Below, in pieces: positions 13,316 through 17,914 of a stretch of DNA of 17,914 nt. Made by a program: the position numbers and the translations under genes. This DNA comes from JADLEX01 sp964586775 (GTDB lineage: Bacteria > Lernaellota > Lernaellaia > JACKCT01). Positions within the stretch are counted from its first letter, which is position 1, and each line of letters begins with the position of its first letter. The DNA lies in the NCBI GenBank assembly GCA_964586775.1, contig CAZPJD010000013.1, forward strand, positions 1 through 17,914, given 5' to 3'. The notes under the pieces are model-generated. The model searched no databases and had not been told where the DNA came from. It saw only the letters and a list, made by a program, of their open reading frames with translations.

Positions 13316-14440
13316 ATGAGCGCGCGACGGACGAAAAAACTTCCGAACTACTACGAGGTCCTCGGTGTCGGGTCCGACGCGACCGCAGCCGAGGTCAAGG
13401 ACGCCTTTCGGCGTCTCGCGCTCGAGCTGCACCCGGACGTGAACGACGATCCGGCCGACCACGCGCGCTTTCGCTTGGCGAACGAGGCGTATCGCGTGCT
13501 CTCGGACCCCACGCAGCGCAAGACCTACGACACGATGCGCCTGCTGGATCTGGGACTGCCCATCGGCCGGCTCAAGGAATGGCTCGACGATCCCATTCGC
13601 ATGCAGGGCGCGATGAGCAAGATCGCGACCGTGCTCGCCGTGGCCTCGGGCCTCTTTCGCCCCAAGCCCGGACGCGACGGTCGCGACCTGACCATCCCGG
13701 CGACGATCGGCGTCGCCGATTCTTTCGCGGGGTGCGAGCGCACCTTCGATTACGGTCGCGAAGCCGACTGTGACGCATGCCGGGGGACGGGCTTTGAAAC
13801 GATCTCGACATGCGCGCATTGCGAGGGCGTCGGTCGGCTGCGTTCGGACTTTTTTCCGCTGGTCGCCAAACGCTGCCCGCGATGCGAAACGCGGGGCTGG
13901 ATCGGCGAAACGCGCTGCGCCGCCTGCGAGGGCAAGGGCCGCGTGACGCACGCCCACCGCGTGACGGTGCGAATCGCCGCGGGCGTGATGGACGGCTTTC
14001 GCCTGCGTGTCGCAAGTCACGGCGAGGCGGGATCGCGCGGCGGCAAGGACGGCGACCTGATCGTGCTCGTCTCGGTCGAGCCGCGCTCCGACGGGCATCG
14101 CCAGGGCAACGACTGGGCGGTCGATCACGTGGTGGATTTTTCCACGGCGGCGCTGGGCGGCGTGACGCACGTGCCGCTGCCGGTGGGCTCGCTGGCGCTG
14201 CGCATCCCCGCCGGGTCTTGGGATGGCCGGCGGCTGCGCGTTCACGGGCGCGGGTTCCCCGATGTACGCGGCGGCGACGCGGGGGACGTCTTCGTTACGC
14301 TGCGCATTCGCCCCGTCGAGTCGCCGGACGCGGCGCGGCGCGAATTGATCGGCGAGTACCTGCGCACGGTGCGAAGCGAATCGACCGCGCCGACGGGTGT
14401 GCTTCGCGACGAGTTGGAGCGGCACTTTGGCGCGCACTGA
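13316..14440 (+). CDS. Atypical DnaJ-like co-chaperone (J domain plus Cys-rich zinc region)
   Basis: The 374-aa protein has a J domain at 10-73 with the essential HPD (39-41), which stimulates Hsp70 ATPase. A zinc-binding region follows with four CXXC motifs: CDACRGTG (152), CAHCEGVG (166), CPRCETRG (187, degenerate) and CAACEGKG (201). The C-terminal substrate-binding beta domains run from about 210 to 335. The usual Gly/Phe-rich segment between J domain and zinc region is missing, replaced by a partly hydrophobic stretch (LDLGLPIGRLKEWLDDPIRM, then MSKIATVLAVASGLF). The ATG at 13316 begins just before the J domain; a TTG at 13280 would add 12 residues of poor quality. No dnaK or grpE is nearby, so this may be an accessory DnaJ. 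The gene end overlaps the next gene by 14 nt. Confidence 0.88.
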   Translation: MSARRTKKLPNYYEVLGVGSDATAAEVKDAFRRLALELHPDVNDDPADHARFRLANEAYRVLSDPTQRKTYDTMRLLDLGLPIGRLKEWLDDPIRMQGAMSKIATVLAVASGLFRPKPGRDGRDLTIPATIGVADSFAGCERTFDYGREADCDACRGTGFETISTCAHCEGVGRLRSDFFPLVAKRCPRCETRGWIGETRCAACEGKGRVTHAHRVTVRIAAGVMDGFRLRVASHGEAGSRGGKDGDLIVLVSVEPRSDGHRQGNDWAVDHVVDFSTAALGGVTHVPLPVGSLALRIPAGSWDGRRLRVHGRGFPDVRGGDAGDVFVTLRIRPVESPDAARRELIGEYLRTVRSESTAPTGVLRDELERHFGAH

Positions 14441-16352
14441 CGGCAAGCGGGGGTTGCACGCCGTCGGCGGCGCGGTGCTCATCACGTTGCTGGTGGCGCT
14501 CGCCGGATGCGCGTCGGTTCCCACCAAGCCGGCGATGTCCGACGAACAGACCAACGAGATCTTTCAGAAGGCCGAGGCCTACTACCGCAATCACTTCTAC
14601 GACAAGGCGCTGGTGCTTTACGTGCAGGTGTATGAGGCCGACCCCAAGGGCGGCTTCGCCGACAACGCGCTCTACAAGATCGCCGGCACGCACATGCGCC
14701 GAAACGAGCCCGAGAAGGCGGTCGTCTATTTTGGACGGCTTCAGTCGGACTTTCCGTCGAGCCCCTACGCCGAGGAAGCGCTTTACAATCTGGGCTACTG
14801 CTACTTCCAGATGGGCGACGCGCAGCGAGCGTTCGATACGTACAAGATCTATCTCGCGCGCAACTCGGCGCGCAACAAAAACCGCGCGCGGGCGCTGGCG
14901 GCGCAATCGCTGGTCAAGCTCGGCCGCGCCGAAGAGGCGATCGGCTACTGGGCGACGGCGGCGCAGACGGAGACGGACGCGGCGCAGGTCGTCGAGATCC
15001 TGCAGCAGGTCAAGGACACGGTGGATCGCGAGATCCCTGGCGATCGCCTCGCGCAGGTCGTGGGGGACGCGCCCGAAGGCGTGGTGCGCGACTACCTGCG
15101 TTACCGGGCCGGGCAGGACGCGGCGTCGGCCGGGCGGTCCGACGAGGCGCGTGCGATGTTCGGCGCGATCGATTTCCGCCGCGCGAAGTACCGCTTTTAT
15201 CAGCAGGCGCGCGACGCGCAGTCGTCGCTCGGCCGCGCGACGGGCGCAAAGCCGACCGTCACCGTCGTCACGCCGGAGGACGGCGGGCGCGATCCCAACA
15301 TGCCGCGTCCCGCGTCGGACAAGATCGTGATCGGCGTGGTGCTGCCGCTGTCGGGGCCGCTCTCGGTTTACGGCGATCAGGCGCTCCACGGCGTTCTTAC
15401 GGGCGTGGAGCGATTCGGCGATTCGCCCGGCGTGCCGCGCATCGAGGTCGTGATCCGCGACAGCGAGGGCGATGGCGAGACGGCGGCCAAGCGCGTGGCG
15501 GAACTTGCCGCCGATTCGCGCGTCGTGGCGGTGATCGGCGCGCTGCCGGTGAAAGAGGCGGAGCAGGCCGCGGCGGCGGCCGAGGAGCACGAAGTCCCGC
15601 TGATCGCCCTGTCGCGCAAGGAGGATCTGCTGGGCGGCAAGGAATGGGTGGTTCGCAACGCGGTGACCTTTGCCGATCAGGCCCGCGCACTCATTCGATA
15701 CGCGAAGACGTATCAGGGCGCGGCGAGCTTCGCCGTCATGCACCCCGAGAGCGAGTTCGGCCGGGCCTTCGCCGACGCTTTCGAGCAGGCGCTCGCCGAA
15801 GACGGGTCGGCGTCCGTGGTGACGACGTCGTATCCGGAGAACACGACCGACTGGCGCGCGCAGGCGCGGCGCGTGCTGGGCGCGAAACCCGATGCGCTGT
15901 TCATCCCGGACAACGCGGACCGCGTCGCACTGCTCGCGCCGCAGCTCGTGTATTTCGGCGTCAAGGACATCACACTGCTCGGCCCGTCGTCGTGGAATCA
16001 GGACGAACTGGCAAAAAAGGCGGGCGCATACCTGCGCCGCGCGGCGATCGCCGACGGATTCTTCGCCCGAGCCGCCGACGCGAACGTGCAGAATTTCACC
16101 GGCGCGTACGCCGACAAATTCGCCGAGACACCCACGTTGCTCTCGGCCCTCGGCTACGACAGCGTGGGCCTCGTCGCCCGCGTCGCCGCGACGGGCGGGG
16201 CCGACACCCGCGCAGGGCTGCGTCGCGGGCTGTCGCTCGTCCACGCGTGGGCCGGCGCGACGGGCGACACGTCGATCAATGCGGCCGGCGAGTGCCGCAA
16301 ATCGCTGTACATCCTGCGCGTCGGCGACGACGCGATCGAGGAGATGTACTGA
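14427..16352 (+). CDS. TPR and LpoA-like periplasmic-binding-fold lipoprotein
   Basis: The 641-aa protein is a predicted lipoprotein resembling penicillin-binding protein activators (LpoA/LppC type). It starts at TTG 14427, with GGAG (14416-14419) 7 nt upstream. This start gives a clean signal peptide (MARTDGKRG, hydrophobic core, lipobox LAGC with Cys28); a GTG at 14397 would add ten unlikely residues. Residues about 40-190 are TPR-like (QKAEAYYRNHFYDKALVLY, AEEALYNLGYCYFQMGDAQR). Residues about 298-641 are a type I periplasmic-binding fold (IVIGVVLPLSGPLSVYGDQA, FAVMHPESEFGRAFADAFEQ, LGPSSWNQDELAKKAG). LpoA in gammaproteobacteria stimulates PBP1A peptidoglycan synthesis; that role is inferred here. 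An amino-acid-binding role is an alternative. The 14-nt overlap with the DnaJ-like gene indicates translational coupling. Confidence 0.87.
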   Translation: MARTDGKRGLHAVGGAVLITLLVALAGCASVPTKPAMSDEQTNEIFQKAEAYYRNHFYDKALVLYVQVYEADPKGGFADNALYKIAGTHMRRNEPEKAVVYFGRLQSDFPSSPYAEEALYNLGYCYFQMGDAQRAFDTYKIYLARNSARNKNRARALAAQSLVKLGRAEEAIGYWATAAQTETDAAQVVEILQQVKDTVDREIPGDRLAQVVGDAPEGVVRDYLRYRAGQDAASAGRSDEARAMFGAIDFRRAKYRFYQQARDAQSSLGRATGAKPTVTVVTPEDGGRDPNMPRPASDKIVIGVVLPLSGPLSVYGDQALHGVLTGVERFGDSPGVPRIEVVIRDSEGDGETAAKRVAELAADSRVVAVIGALPVKEAEQAAAAAEEHEVPLIALSRKEDLLGGKEWVVRNAVTFADQARALIRYAKTYQGAASFAVMHPESEFGRAFADAFEQALAEDGSASVVTTSYPENTTDWRAQARRVLGAKPDALFIPDNADRVALLAPQLVYFGVKDITLLGPSSWNQDELAKKAGAYLRRAAIADGFFARAADANVQNFTGAYADKFAETPTLLSALGYDSVGLVARVAATGGADTRAGLRRGLSLVHAWAGATGDTSINAAGECRKSLYILRVGDDAIEEMY

Positions 16353-16457
16353 GCCCACGGCCGCCCCGGCGTCTCTTACGCCGTCTCCCGCGACGCGGTA
16401 TGTTGAACGGGTCGGCACATGACGCGTTCGCCCAAGCCGGGGTCCGACGGAGATTCG

Positions 16458-17914
16458 ATGGATCGTCCGAGCGCCACACCCTCGAAATCCGCGCGCGATT
16501 CGGCGCGAATGCGCGAGCTGCGCGCGCGGGCCCGGCGGATCGGTTGGCGCGCGAAGTTGGCGATCCTCCTCGTCGGCCTGCTCGCGTCGCTCGTGCTGGC
16601 TGAAATCGGCCTGCGTTTCACGTCAAAGCTCTACTTTCGATCCGAGTACGGCCTCGACGGCCCGCACGTATACGGCGCGGACCGCGCGAAGGACGTGCGC
16701 ACGGTGCTGTGCGTCGGCGATTCGTTCACGTGGGGCGGCGCGGGATCGCCGGACGAAACCTACCCCGCGTATCTCGCGAAGATCCTGAACGCGTCCGGTG
16801 GGTCGACGCGATGGCGCGTCGTCAATCGGGGGATCTGCGAGTCCAACACCTCGCGACATCGGCAGGAGATCGAGGGCTGGCTTCGCGAGTACAAGCCCGA
16901 CACGGTGGTGCTGCTCGCGGGGTCGGCCAACCGGTTCAACCCTTGGGACTACGACCTGTGGGCGGACCGCAGCGCGACGCACGCCGCCGCAAGTTGGATC
17001 GCGCACCTGCGTATCGTCAAAGTCGCGCGGATTCTTTACCTCAACGGCTTTGGGCAGTCGCTCGCCTCGGCGGTCTTTCCCGCGGCGGACCGTTTCGCGT
17101 TTTGGGAGATGCAGCGCGCGAAATGGCGCGAAAGCGCCCAGAACGGCGAGCCGGGACCGCTGCGCGACCTGTGGCGGGCGGAGTCGGCGGGACGGCGCGC
17201 CGAGGCGATCGAGATCGGACGGGCGGCGGTGGAACGAGGCGACGCCGAGGACGGCGTGTACGTCTCGCTCGCGTGGCTGCTGGCCGACGAGGGCGACGAC
17301 GAGTCGGCGTCCCGTCTGGCGGTCGAAGCGCGCACGCGGTTCCCCGAATCCGAGGTCATTCGCAATTTCCAGGCGGCGCATTCGGCCCATCGCTGCGAGA
17401 TGTTGCTGACGCGACGCAACGCCTACGACGACGGCGTGGCCGCCTGTCTCGACGCGCTCGATCTCGCTCCCACCGCGTTTCCCATTTACTACGGCATCAC
17501 CAAATACTTCGATCGGCAGAGCCGCTTCACCGCTCGGATGGTGCATGACCGCTTGATGGCTGTCGCGGCGGCGAATCCCGCGGTGCTCGACTACCGCTGG
17601 TTTCACGACTACGTCGAGATCTATCGGGACAAGGAGCGGTGGGAGGCCGGTGTGCGCGAGTGGATGTGGGACGATCTGAACGAAATCGCCGAAATATGCG
17701 CAAAACACCGTGTTTCGGTGGTCGTGATGAACTATCCTATCGACTACCCGCTGGCGAACCGGACCCTGCGGGAACTGTCCGACGCGCGCGGTCTGGCGTT
17801 CGTGGATCTGTTTTCGTCGTTTGCGGGGCTCGAACCCCGAAACCGTTTTCTGCTCGACGACGACCATTGCACGTCCGAGGGCCATCGGGTGATGGCCGAG
17901 GCCGTGGCCGACGC
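16458..17914 (+). CDS. Membrane-anchored SGNH-hydrolase-like protein, truncated by the window edge
   Basis: The frame is open to the right edge (485 codons seen, no stop). Residues 1-30 are basic, and residues 33-49 (KLAILLVGLLASLVLAE) form one membrane anchor. The periplasmic part has SGNH blocks: VGDSFTWGG (S89), NRGICESN (G125), LLAGSANRFN (N158) and LLDDDHCTSEGH (D467, H470). Between the blocks lies a long insert (about 165-430) with helical, TPR-like stretches (YVSLAWLLADEGDDESASRL). This suits an O-acyl esterase or acetyltransferase-like protein of cell-surface glycans, but the reaction is unknown. The start at 16458 has ACGGAGA at good spacing; an ATG at 16419 without a ribosome binding site would add 13 residues. 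It follows the LpoA-like gene by about 105 nt. Confidence 0.8.
   Translation, partial: MDRPSATPSKSARDSARMRELRARARRIGWRAKLAILLVGLLASLVLAEIGLRFTSKLYFRSEYGLDGPHVYGADRAKDVRTVLCVGDSFTWGGAGSPDETYPAYLAKILNASGGSTRWRVVNRGICESNTSRHRQEIEGWLREYKPDTVVLLAGSANRFNPWDYDLWADRSATHAAASWIAHLRIVKVARILYLNGFGQSLASAVFPAADRFAFWEMQRAKWRESAQNGEPGPLRDLWRAESAGRRAEAIEIGRAAVERGDAEDGVYVSLAWLLADEGDDESASRLAVEARTRFPESEVIRNFQAAHSAHRCEMLLTRRNAYDDGVAACLDALDLAPTAFPIYYGITKYFDRQSRFTARMVHDRLMAVAAANPAVLDYRWFHDYVEIYRDKERWEAGVREWMWDDLNEIAEICAKHRVSVVVMNYPIDYPLANRTLRELSDARGLAFVDLFSSFAGLEPRNRFLLDDDHCTSEGHRVMAEAVAD

Noticed and set aside
14295..16418. Minus-strand frame of 707 codons opposite the LpoA-like gene
   Set aside because: Antisense shadow of a gene with a clear lipobox and binding-protein fold.
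16623..17885. Minus-strand frame of 420 codons at the right edge
   Set aside because: The plus-strand frame has a membrane anchor and SGNH motifs; the minus frame has none.
1..17914. Search for CRISPR arrays, tRNA genes, insertion sequences and attachment sites
   Set aside because: No regularly spaced identical repeats with spacers, no tRNA-like cloverleaf that I could see, and no transposase or integrase frame were found by reading; tRNA detection by eye is limited.

Overview
The window is one high-GC, gene-dense bacterial chromosomal segment. There are no rRNA or tRNA genes, no transposase and no CRISPR array. A PlsC acyltransferase, outer-membrane barrel, LpoA-like lipoprotein and periplasmic SGNH protein indicate a diderm (Gram-negative) cell. 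GlmL suggests B12-dependent, probably anaerobic, amino-acid metabolism. The style fits an environmental deltaproteobacterial, Myxococcota-like or candidate-phylum genome, but the lineage cannot be fixed from the sequence alone.

Layout, left to right. (1) 1-135 is non-coding and carries a nested palindromic element. (2) 136-3091 is a two-gene unit: glmL (ASKHA-type ATPase linked to adenosylcobalamin mutases) and an uncharacterised 374-aa protein with a KOW-like C-terminus. (3) A convergent gene (4165-3116, minus) encodes a secreted SGNH hydrolase ending in Thr-rich and Asp-rich low-complexity tracts. (4) plsC (4428-5126) is followed by an outer-membrane barrel protein (5329-6603). The barrel gene has a strong sigma70-like promoter, a perfect inverted repeat touching its -35 box, and an excellent intrinsic terminator. 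(5) 6804-9155 encodes a fusion of a PHP metal-dependent phosphoesterase domain to a GT-B glycosyltransferase. (6) Two minus-strand genes follow: a small helical protein (9605-9183) and a GNAT acetyltransferase (10309-9794). (7) A 481-nt intergenic region with two GC-rich hairpins precedes an alpha/beta hydrolase (10791-11858) and a bacterioferritin (11963-12472). (8) A HicBA-type toxin-antitoxin pair lies at 12610-13224, antitoxin first, with three CGATCG sites at 9-nt spacing in front. (9) An atypical DnaJ-like protein (13316-14440) overlaps a TPR/LpoA-like lipoprotein gene that starts at TTG (14427-16352). (10) A membrane-anchored SGNH protein (16458 onward) runs off the right edge.

Most genes are envelope or housekeeping functions in short transcription units rather than one pathway. 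The most interesting points are the GlmL plus unknown-partner pair with no mutase gene in view, the PHP-glycosyltransferase fusion, the operator-like sites before the barrel gene and before hicBA, the DnaJ-like protein lacking a Gly/Phe region, and the two structured intergenic elements. I did not find a clear new defence system or mobile island.
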